Below, piece by piece: positions 5,779 to 12,428 of a DNA stretch of 25,965 nucleotides. Source of the DNA: an uncultured Muribaculaceae bacterium (GTDB taxonomy: Bacteria; Bacteroidota; Bacteroidia; Bacteroidales; Muribaculaceae); contig CAJGBY010000021.1 of NCBI GenBank assembly GCA_904501735.1, positions 1 through 25,965 on the forward strand, given 5' to 3'. Position numbers and translations under genes: made by a program. The first letter of the stretch is position 1. Every line of letters begins with the position of its first letter. The notes under the pieces are model-generated. The model saw only the letters and a program-made list of their open reading frames with translations. It was not told the origin of the DNA and ran no database searches.

Positions 5779-8163
5779 ATGAAGAAAATTTTTACACTTT
5801 TATTTTGCTTAATGAGTGTTGTGAGTATGTACTCACAAGATTTGTTTAACACAAGCTTTGCAACAGAAGAAGAGTTCAACGCTTGGACTGTAGTTGATGC
5901 TAATGGTGACGAAAAGACTTGGAAGTTTGATTCAAGTGGCTCACCATCGAAAGTATTTTATTCTTATAGTGGTGCAAATGCTGCCGATGACTGGATGATT
6001 TCGCCAGCAGTAGTAGCTCCTAAAGACGGTGTGATGGCTGTGTTGTTTACAGTTAAGGGTAGCTCTTATGTTGAAAAAATGGAAGTAATGTATGGTTCAT
6101 CGGCAACTGTAGAAGCTATGGTGAACAGAGGAACTGAAGTTACTTCATATCTTGATACTGAATCAGGTGGTTATTTCTTGATTCCTGTGAAGGCAGGCGA
6201 ATCTTACAATCTTGGTTTCCACGCAGTGAGCGATGCTGATAAGTGGAGATTGTACTTGTGTAGCGTAACTGTGAAGATTGTTGATAATCCTGTCGATTTG
6301 TTAGTGTCAGAAGTTGTTTCCCCAGTTGATGGCGAAGGCTTGTCACAAGAAACAGTGAAGGCAAAAGTGAAAAACACAGGTATGGCTGCAGCTAATGGCT
6401 TTAAGATTGGTTTCTCAGTTGACGGTGATACTGTAGCTGTAGAAGAATGTGCACAAAGCCTTGCGGCAGGTGCTGAAATGGAATATACATTTGCAGCAAA
6501 GGCTGATTTGTCGGGACCACGCAAGAAATATGCAGTTAAGGTGTGGGTAGAAAGTGCTGATGATGTGAATCCAGCTAACAACGCTACCGAAGTGAATGTG
6601 GTTCACAGCGCGCCAGCATCAGTTCCTTATTATATGGGATTTGAATACACTGAAAGCACTGATGGATTTAAGTTCTTCAACTTGAACGAAGACGATGGTG
6701 ATTGGCAACTTTATTCAGATCCATGGTGGAATCTTGCTCGCACAGGTACAGTGTGCTTGGCATACAACTATAACAAATATAATCCTGGTGATGACTGGGC
6801 TATTCTTGACCCTATCGAAATTAAGGAAGCTGGATACTATGCATTGAAGTTCTGGTATGCAACCGATAATAGCTATGCTGAAAGCTTTGGCGTGTACTAT
6901 GGTGCAGAACAAAAAGTGGAAGCAATGACTAATAAGATTGTGGAACTAAAGAAGGTTGCAAACAGCACATATCAAGAATGTATCTCTATTATCTATCTTG
7001 ATAAGCCACAAACATTATGTCTAGGTTTCTACTCATTCACTGATAAGAACTTGAACTGGATTACAGTCGATGATCTATCATTCGAAAAGATCGATGCTGA
7101 TAATGTAGACCTACAAATGGGTGCAATCACTAACCCTGGAGCATATGTTCACAAGAAGAACAGTAAGGATGTGAAGTTCTCAGTTCGTAGCTTGGCTATC
7201 AAGGATGTAGCAGCTAATGTGAAGTTGATGATTGATGAAAATGTGGTTTCAGAAGCTAACGAAACTATTAAGGCACAAGAAATCAAGCAATATGTACTTG
7301 CTAACAAGTTGGAAGGCTTGAGCGAAGGTGTACACACATTGAAAGCAATCGTAACATCATCAGATGATACAAATGCAGCTAACGACACAGTGAGCCTTGA
7401 ATTCCGTGTACTTGGCGAAGCTGCTCTATTGTGGGATTTCGAAGACGGAAAAGTTCCTGCCGACTTCACAATGAGATCGGAAGATGAAGGTACTATCAAT
7501 TCGGGTGCTGGAGAAGAATTCAACGAATATGGTTGGGGTATCTTTAATATCCAAAATCACGCACAATTTGGCGAACATGTATTTGCTGGAACAACTTGGT
7601 TGGATGGCGTAGAAAAGGCTAACCGCTGGTGCGTTCTTCCACAAGTGAAGGTAACAAGCGAAAATAGCTTCTTCGTGTGGGATGTGGCATCATACAATCC
7701 TAACTTCTTGGAAGATTATCGCGTTAAGATCTCAACTGACAAGGATGATGACTGGGATTACTGGACAAAGATGGAAGTAGTAGCTGAAAGTCCTGAATTC
7801 AAGACTCGTGGTTTGGATTTGAGTGAATATGTTGATAAGACTATTTACATTGCATTCCAATTGGTGTCAAAGAACTGCGAAAGCTTGATCCTTGACAATG
7901 TGGGCTTGTATGGTTCATTCGAATTGGTAACAACATCGGTTGAAGAAACTATGGGCGAAGTGTCATTGAAGGTAGCAGTTGAAAATGGTGTTATGAAGGC
8001 TAATAAGGAAGTCGACACAATGACTCTATTGGATATGAGCGGTAAGGTTGTAGCAAGCACTACTGAATCAGAAATGTCGGTATCGGAAGTTGCAGCAGGC
8101 GTGTATGTAGCGAAAGTGGTATCGGGCACTGAAATCGTATCAAAGAAGGTTGTGATAAAATAA
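5779..8163 (+). CDS. Large secreted protein with choice-of-anchor J modules and T9SS-type sorting domain
   Basis: The 794-residue product starts with a signal peptide (MKKIFTLLFCLMSVVSMYSQ). It then alternates two module types. Choice-of-anchor J / cleaved-adhesin-like beta modules start near residues 21, 282 and 548; each has an F-E/T-F opening, an acidic DANGD- or DDGD-like loop and a (A)DDW(M/A)I block. CARDB-like Ig modules lie near 173-275 and 437-545; both carry a D(V/T)NxANNxxxV type end. The last 70 residues (VSLKVAVENGVMKA, LLDMSGKVV, GVYVAKVVSG, KKVVIK) match the C-terminal sorting domain used by T9SS cargo. The product is therefore probably exported to the surface, with a binding or adhesive role; no catalytic motif is visible. 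The gene stands alone between its own promoter (5666-5695) and terminator (8185-8214). Its ligand is unknown. Confidence 0.8.
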   Translation: MKKIFTLLFCLMSVVSMYSQDLFNTSFATEEEFNAWTVVDANGDEKTWKFDSSGSPSKVFYSYSGANAADDWMISPAVVAPKDGVMAVLFTVKGSSYVEKMEVMYGSSATVEAMVNRGTEVTSYLDTESGGYFLIPVKAGESYNLGFHAVSDADKWRLYLCSVTVKIVDNPVDLLVSEVVSPVDGEGLSQETVKAKVKNTGMAAANGFKIGFSVDGDTVAVEECAQSLAAGAEMEYTFAAKADLSGPRKKYAVKVWVESADDVNPANNATEVNVVHSAPASVPYYMGFEYTESTDGFKFFNLNEDDGDWQLYSDPWWNLARTGTVCLAYNYNKYNPGDDWAILDPIEIKEAGYYALKFWYATDNSYAESFGVYYGAEQKVEAMTNKIVELKKVANSTYQECISIIYLDKPQTLCLGFYSFTDKNLNWITVDDLSFEKIDADNVDLQMGAITNPGAYVHKKNSKDVKFSVRSLAIKDVAANVKLMIDENVVSEANETIKAQEIKQYVLANKLEGLSEGVHTLKAIVTSSDDTNAANDTVSLEFRVLGEAALLWDFEDGKVPADFTMRSEDEGTINSGAGEEFNEYGWGIFNIQNHAQFGEHVFAGTTWLDGVEKANRWCVLPQVKVTSENSFFVWDVASYNPNFLEDYRVKISTDKDDDWDYWTKMEVVAESPEFKTRGLDLSEYVDKTIYIAFQLVSKNCESLILDNVGLYGSFELVTTSVEETMGEVSLKVAVENGVMKANKEVDTMTLLDMSGKVVASTTESEMSVSEVAAGVYVAKVVSGTEIVSKKVVIK

Positions 8164-8184
8164 TATTACAATACAGTAAACTTG

Positions 8185-8214
8185 AAGGGTCGCAAAAAAA
8201 GCGACCCTTTTTTG
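8185..8214 (+). terminator. Rho-independent terminator of the anchor-J gene
   Basis: A perfect 9-base-pair stem (8185-8193 with 8201-8209), a loop of seven As and a run of Ts, 22 bases after the stop codon. The T run also supplies the -33 element of the next promoter. Confidence 0.85.
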
Positions 8215-8242
8215 CTTTATTGGTGTAATAGTTGTAATTTTG
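8211..8242 (+). promoter_or_regulatory. Promoter of the methyltransferase-MBL-mtgA operon
   Basis: TTTG at 8211-8214, a 20-base spacer and TAATTTTG at 8235-8242, giving a leader of about 40 bases. The -33 element overlaps the preceding terminator's T run. Confidence 0.65.
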
Positions 8243-8290
8243 TGATAAATTAGGATAACAAGGTGATTATTTCACAAGAAAACGATAATT

Positions 8291-8998
8291 ATGGTGGAAA
8301 CAGCTCTATATTTGATACCAGTGCCGCTGAGTGAAGGAGAACTCAGCGCAGTGCTACCAGCTCGAAATATAGAGATAGTGCGCGATATCAAACATTTCAT
8401 AGTAGAGAATGTGCGCACAGCTCGTCGATTCTTAAAAAAGTGTGACCGAAATATCGATATTGATACACTAACATTCTATGAGCTAAATCGTCACACTAAG
8501 CCCGAAGATATTTCGGGATTTCTTGTGCCACTCGAAAAAGGTTGCTCTATGGGGGTTATTTCGGAGGCTGGTTGCCCAGCGATAGCCGATCCAGGAGCCG
8601 ATGTGGTGGCAATAGCACAACGCAAATCGTTGCGTGTGATTCCTCTTGTGGGTCCTTCAAGTATTTTGATGTCGGTAATGGGGTCGGGATTCAATGGCCA
8701 GAGTTTTGCATTCTTGGGCTATTTGCCTATTGATGCAGGCGCGCGCGCCAAGAAATTTAAGGATATGGAGTATAATATCCGCGTTAATCACCAAACTCAA
8801 GTGTTTATCGAAACACCTTACCGAAATAATAAACTTATAGCCGAGATGGCGAAAACATTGCCTAAGCATCTTAAGTTGTGTGTGGCAAGCGACATCACAG
8901 GCGAGCAAGAAAGCATTGTTACTCGTGGAGTAGCAGAGTGGGCTAAGGTCAAGTATGACTACGACAAGATTCCCACTATCTTCTTGCTTTATAAATAG
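8291..8998 (+). CDS. RsmI-like SAM-dependent methyltransferase (tetrapyrrole-methylase fold)
   Basis: The 235-residue product has the layout of the RsmI/YraL family: an N-terminal strand (ALYLIPVPLSEG, where canonical RsmI has LYLVATPIGN), the central SEAGCPAIADPG (91-102), the second SAM-binding block VGPSSILMSVMGSGF (120-134), and FLGYLP (141-146). RsmI 2'-O-methylates C1402 of 16S rRNA. This protein is about 50 residues shorter than E. coli RsmI and has a changed first glycine-rich loop, so it may be a Bacteroidetes-specific paralogue with another target. I therefore give no symbol. Its TAG stop directly abuts the ATG of the next gene, and it has its own promoter upstream, so it heads a three-gene operon with the MBL-fold protein and mtgA. 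Confidence 0.75.
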   Translation: MVETALYLIPVPLSEGELSAVLPARNIEIVRDIKHFIVENVRTARRFLKKCDRNIDIDTLTFYELNRHTKPEDISGFLVPLEKGCSMGVISEAGCPAIADPGADVVAIAQRKSLRVIPLVGPSSILMSVMGSGFNGQSFAFLGYLPIDAGARAKKFKDMEYNIRVNHQTQVFIETPYRNNKLIAEMAKTLPKHLKLCVASDITGEQESIVTRGVAEWAKVKYDYDKIPTIFLLYK

Positions 8999-10021
8999 AT
9001 GACTAAATATAAAAAGATAAAATCAGACGCCCAATACAATCTTTTTAGCGCTGTCGAAAAGGCTGAACAAGAGGTGATTGGGGACTTTGAGGTGATTCTC
9101 CCAAAAAGGGAAGAAAAGAAGCCCGAAGTGAAGACGGCCGATGAGGTCGAAGGTTTCGGGGCAGTGGTTACTGAGCCCGAACGCAAGCCATTGTATTTTA
9201 TGAGCTTTGGCAGTGGAAGTAGTGGCAACTGTTCATATGTGGGAACCGAAAGTGGAGGTATTCTCATCGATGCAGGTGTGGACTATGAGAGCGTGTTTGA
9301 GAAGTTGCGCCAAAATGGCGTTACGCCCAACATGGTGAAGGGTGTGTGTCTTACTCACGACCATAGCGACCACATTCGTTATGCCTACGGAATAGCTCGT
9401 AAGTACAAGCACATTCGCATCTATTGCACTAATCGTTCGCTCAATGGTATATTGAAGCGCCACAATGTGTCGCGTCGCATAAAGGAATATCATCAACCTA
9501 TTTTCAAGGAAATTGAGTTTAAATTGGGTGATTTGACTATTACCCCATTTGAGGTGCCTCACGACGGACTCGATAATGTGGGATTCTTTGTGCAATATGG
9601 CGATAGTAAGTTTGTTGCAGCTACCGACTTAGGAAAGGTTACTGAGCGTGCGCATCACTACATGTCGCAAGCGCATTTCTTGATGATTGAGGCCAACTAT
9701 GACCTCGAAATGCTTGAAAATGGTACTTATCCCGAGCATCTTAAGAGCCGTATCAAGTTGCATACTGGCCACCTTGACAACGAAGATACTGCGCGCTTTA
9801 TCGACGAAATTTATAACAAGGAATTGCGCTACATCTTTTTGTGTCACTTGAGCAACGACAACAACACTCCCGAAAAGGCTGTCGCTGTGGTGCGTGGTGC
9901 GCTCGAATCGAAGAGCGTGAGTGTGGGCGATGCTATGGGAGCTCTCGAGGACTACGATAAAGATGTGCAACTCATGGCTTTACCTCGTTATGACTGCTCT
10001 CCGTGGTTTGTGTTGCGCTAA
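8999..10021 (+). CDS. YycJ/WalJ-type MBL-fold metallohydrolase with N-terminal extension
   Basis: The 340-residue product has the metallo-beta-lactamase fold of the YycJ subgroup: SFGSGSSGNCSYVG (69-82), LIDAGVD (89-95), the metal-binding THDHSDH (119-125), a later VPHDGLDNVGFFV, an ATDLG block supplying an Asp ligand, IEANYD, and HTGHLDN, then FLCHLSNDNN. YycJ proteins act on DNA as 5'-exonucleases and have been linked to mismatch repair in Bacillus anthracis. Typical members start at the SFGSGSSGN block, so residues 1-66 here are extra: charged, low in complexity, and containing QYNLF at 12-16, which resembles a sliding-clamp-binding pentapeptide. The gene starts with ATG directly after the TAG of the previous gene and ends 12 bases before the mtgA ATG, so the three are surely cotranscribed. 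The nuclease function is inferred from the family. Confidence 0.8.
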   Translation: MTKYKKIKSDAQYNLFSAVEKAEQEVIGDFEVILPKREEKKPEVKTADEVEGFGAVVTEPERKPLYFMSFGSGSSGNCSYVGTESGGILIDAGVDYESVFEKLRQNGVTPNMVKGVCLTHDHSDHIRYAYGIARKYKHIRIYCTNRSLNGILKRHNVSRRIKEYHQPIFKEIEFKLGDLTITPFEVPHDGLDNVGFFVQYGDSKFVAATDLGKVTERAHHYMSQAHFLMIEANYDLEMLENGTYPEHLKSRIKLHTGHLDNEDTARFIDEIYNKELRYIFLCHLSNDNNTPEKAVAVVRGALESKSVSVGDAMGALEDYDKDVQLMALPRYDCSPWFVLR

Positions 10022-10033
10022 AATAGTGTGATT

Positions 10034-10720
10034 ATGCGATTTTTGTGGGATATAATCAAAAAGTTTCTTATCATTTTCATTGGATCATCGGTGCTTGCAG
10101 TGGTGATGTATCGTTATGTGCCAGTGTATGTTACGCCGTTGATGGTGATTAGAGCTGTGGAGCAAAAGCAGGCCGATAAGCCCATAAAATTGAAGCATAA
10201 ATGGTTGTCGCTCGACAAGATTTCACACAACATGGTGCAGGCTGTGGTGGCGAGTGAGGACAATCTATTCATGGAACACAATGGATTCGATTTTGACCAA
10301 ATAGAGAAGGCTATCAAAGAGGCTAAAAGTGGAAAGCGCAATCGTGGCGCAAGCACAATCTCGCAACAAACAGCTAAAAATGTGTTTCTATGGAACGGCG
10401 GCGGTTGGTTTCGCAAGGGACTTGAGGCTTATTTCACAGTGCTTATCGAATTGCTGTGGAGCAAGGAACGCATAATGGAGATTTATCTCAACTCTATCGA
10501 GATGGGCTACGGAATATATGGTGTGGAAGCTGTGGCGAAAGAGCATTTCAACAAGAAAGCGGCGAAACTCACCAAGCGCGAGGCTGCGCTGATAGCAGCC
10601 ACATTGCCCAATCCGTTGCGCTACAATTCGGCCAATCCGTCGGCCTATATGCGCAAGCGTCAACGACAAATTGTTTCACTTATGGATAAAATTGCACCTG
10701 TGGAAATGGGGGCTAAGTAA
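10034..10720 (+). CDS. mtgA: Monofunctional peptidoglycan transglycosylase MtgA
   Basis: MtgA polymerises lipid II into glycan strands and is a glycosyltransferase family 51 enzyme without a transpeptidase domain. The product (228 residues from ATG 10034; a GTG at 10028 would add two) has one N-terminal membrane helix (about residues 8-27). The family blocks follow: VVASEDNLFMEHNGFDF, where the Glu of ASED is the catalytic base; RGASTISQQTAKNVFLW; a second catalytic Glu in SKERIMEIYLNSIEMGYGIYG; and TLPNPLRYNSANPS near the end. The length fits MtgA (about 230-240). It is the last gene of the operon started at 8291, and a terminator follows at once. I chose the ATG over the GTG because the neighbours use ATG; no ribosome binding site separates the two. 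Confidence 0.9.
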   Translation: MRFLWDIIKKFLIIFIGSSVLAVVMYRYVPVYVTPLMVIRAVEQKQADKPIKLKHKWLSLDKISHNMVQAVVASEDNLFMEHNGFDFDQIEKAIKEAKSGKRNRGASTISQQTAKNVFLWNGGGWFRKGLEAYFTVLIELLWSKERIMEIYLNSIEMGYGIYGVEAVAKEHFNKKAAKLTKREAALIAATLPNPLRYNSANPSAYMRKRQRQIVSLMDKIAPVEMGAK

Positions 10721-10721
10721 C

Positions 10722-10756
10722 AAAAAAGGAAAGTTGCTAAGCGACTTTCCTTTTTT
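10722..10756. terminator. Bidirectional terminator between mtgA and the hydrolase gene
   Basis: A 10-pair stem (10728-10737 with 10741-10750, one T-G pair, loop TAA) is flanked by six As on the left and eight Ts on the right. It can end transcription of mtgA rightward and of the convergent hydrolase gene leftward. Confidence 0.85.
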
Positions 10757-10779
10757 TTGTTATTGTGAAAATAAATCTA

Positions 10780-11814
10780 TTATCCTTTGTATTGGCTTTG
10801 GACGAAGGCGAGGATGCGGTGAGCTACATCGTAGGCTTCGGCCACTGAGGCGTTGCAGAAGCTGTGTTTCAAGCGTTTGTAGCGTATCATCTTGGCTTCG
10901 ACGCCACATTTGCGCAGTTCGACAAACATCTTTATCGATTGTTCAATCTTTACCGTAGTGTCGGCTGCTCCGTGCATTATCAGTGTTGGGCAACAATCCT
11001 TTGATACATAGTTGATTGGCGAAAATTCGCGACATAGTTGCATCACGCGCTTCTTTTGCGTGTCGATGTCGTAACCAGTAACACATTTTAGTTGTCGGTT
11101 GCGCTTCATGATCACTTTGCGCACGCACAACTTGGCGAAAGCCGTAACGAATGGGTTCAACTCAGTGCGAAATAGCGTGTTGAGGTCGGTTGGGCCATAA
11201 GTGTCGATGAGGTAGTTCACTTGCGCCGAGGTGTTGCTTAGAGCCGAGTCGCCAGGGTAGTGGCTATCATCGGTGTAGGCAGTCATCATAGCCAGTTGTC
11301 CACCCGCCGAAGCACCCCAAACGCCTATGTTGTTGGCATCGAGCCCATATTGAGCGGCATTTTGTCGCACCCATCGCACAGCGTCCTTGCAGTCGGCCAC
11401 TTGGTGCTGAATGTGACTTATCGATTTGTTGGCAAGGCGATAATCCACGCTCACCACGGCAAATCCATTCTGAGTCAATGTCTTGAGCACATATTGTCGG
11501 AAGGTCTTTTTGATGTTGTCCTTCGTAGCTTCCACCCACGAACCACCATGAATGAAAATCAGCACCGGAGCGAGTTGTGCGCCATCGTGTGCGCCCGTAG
11601 GCATGTATATGTCGAGGTGAAGGTGTTGGCCGTTCACCGTTTTGTAAACCACATTCTTGAACGAAGGGTAGTCGGGGCTAAGTTTAGGCAACGAACTTGC
11701 AGTAGACGCGTAGGCCGAACTGAGTTTCGACGAAGCGAAATAGATCACTGCGCCCGTACCAAGTCCAGTAGCCAAGAGCCACTTTTGTCGTTGAGATAGA
11801 TCGAATTGTGCCAT
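10780..11814 (-). CDS. Membrane-anchored alpha/beta hydrolase (esterase/lipase-like)
   Basis: The 344-residue product from ATG 11814 has an N-terminal hydrophobic helix (about 12-26) that should anchor it, followed by an alpha/beta hydrolase of the hormone-sensitive-lipase/BD-FAE type. The oxyanion motif HGGSW is at 89-93, the nucleophile elbow GASAGG at 167-172 (Ser169), the acid in HGAADTTV (Asp285) and the base in KHSF (His317), so the triad is complete. Such enzymes deacylate small esters or sugar esters; the substrate cannot be told. A TTG at 11850 opens the frame 12 codons earlier, but it falls at the expected transcription start of the TATTTTTG element (11858-11865), so the ATG is the better start. 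The gene is monocistronic and converges on mtgA. Confidence 0.8.
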   Translation of the reverse strand: MAQFDLSQRQKWLLATGLGTGAVIYFASSKLSSAYASTASSLPKLSPDYPSFKNVVYKTVNGQHLHLDIYMPTGAHDGAQLAPVLIFIHGGSWVEATKDNIKKTFRQYVLKTLTQNGFAVVSVDYRLANKSISHIQHQVADCKDAVRWVRQNAAQYGLDANNIGVWGASAGGQLAMMTAYTDDSHYPGDSALSNTSAQVNYLIDTYGPTDLNTLFRTELNPFVTAFAKLCVRKVIMKRNRQLKCVTGYDIDTQKKRVMQLCREFSPINYVSKDCCPTLIMHGAADTTVKIEQSIKMFVELRKCGVEAKMIRYKRLKHSFCNASVAEAYDVAHRILAFVQSQYKG

Positions 11815-11857
11815 AGTAATTAAGTTGTGTAACAGATAACTGCGATTCAATGTTCTG

Positions 11858-11865
11858 CAAAAATA
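11858..11865 (-). promoter_or_regulatory. -7 element for the hydrolase gene
   Basis: Read on the minus strand this is TATTTTTG followed by C, a good fit to TAnnTTTG, about 44 bases before the ATG. A clear -33 TTG is not present at the usual distance, so it may be weak or need an activator. Confidence 0.5.
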
Positions 11866-12039
11866 ATAATTAAAGTTGAGAATGGAAAGAGGGCGATGTT
11901 TGTGAGAATAAAAAACGATGTCTTTTTGCGAGTTGGTTGTTGTGTAAATGGGTGTGTGAGGGATGTTGTCCTTTGGGCTTGGTGTTTTGTTGCAGGGTTA
12001 ATGAAAGTTAAAGATGTGTTAAATTAGTGTTAAATAATT

Positions 12040-12047
12040 GGGGGGGG
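12040..12047 (+). repeat. G8 homopolymer next to a promoter
   Basis: Eight consecutive Gs in an AT-rich spacer, ending 21 bases before the TACTTTTG -7 element at 12069. The tract thus occupies the expected -33 region. TTG at 12038-12040 runs into it. Confidence 0.8.
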
Positions 12048-12068
12048 TAAAAACGATATAAAATTTCG

Positions 12069-12076
12069 TACTTTTG
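12069..12076 (+). promoter_or_regulatory. -7 element upstream of the small protein / PI-PLC-like lipoprotein genes
   Basis: TACTTTTG followed by CAC fits the Bacteroidetes -7 consensus. The -33 region is the G8 tract rather than TTTG. The predicted leader to the ATG at 12242 is about 160 bases and contains an approximate direct repeat of 21 bases (12148-12168 and 12181-12201, both starting tatatgcg and ending aataataa). Confidence 0.6.
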
Positions 12077-12241
12077 CACCCGAATAGTGTCTATTTGTAA
12101 GCGGAAATGATGAATAAATCGCTTATTAATAGCACTATACATGTATCTATATGCGTGTGCAATAATAAGGTATACGCGTGTATATGCGAGAATAATAATA
12201 AACAGAAATTAACAATTAGAATTCTAAATACGGTATTTGTG

Positions 12242-12424
12242 ATGAAAAGGAAAAAAGGTTACGAAACTCCCCTTATCGAGAAGTTTCGTGTGGAATTAGA
12301 GGAAGGTGTGTGCAATACAGCTTCTGTGATGATGGAAGAAGGAAGCAAGGTTGAAACCAGCGAACATACAACTGGTTTTGATAGCACAGATGGAGATACA
12401 TTTGAACAATCTGGATGGGAATAA
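12242..12424 (+). CDS. Small 60-residue protein upstream of the surface lipoprotein
   Basis: From ATG 12242 the frame gives 60 residues: a basic start (MKRKKGYETPLIEKFRVELE), then EGVCNTASVMMEEG, then an acidic, Ser/Thr/Gly-rich tail ending in QSGWE. The start resembles a group of small Bacteroidales proteins (pattern Y-x-x-P-x-I-E-x-F/V-x-V-E-x-E-x-G-x-C) encoded just before surface lipoprotein or adhesin genes; their role is unknown. The frame is open 45 codons further up to 12107, but that part is low-quality and would use most of the leader, so I prefer 12242. Only four bases separate its stop from the lipoprotein ATG, so the two are translationally linked. There is no signal peptide and no membrane helix. 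Confidence 0.65.
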   Translation: MKRKKGYETPLIEKFRVELEEGVCNTASVMMEEGSKVETSEHTTGFDSTDGDTFEQSGWE

Positions 12425-12428
12425 AACG

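Noticed and set aside
11260..11799. Plus-strand open frame of 179 codons
   Set aside because: Antisense to the alpha/beta hydrolase, whose catalytic triad is complete; the long frame comes from codon bias.
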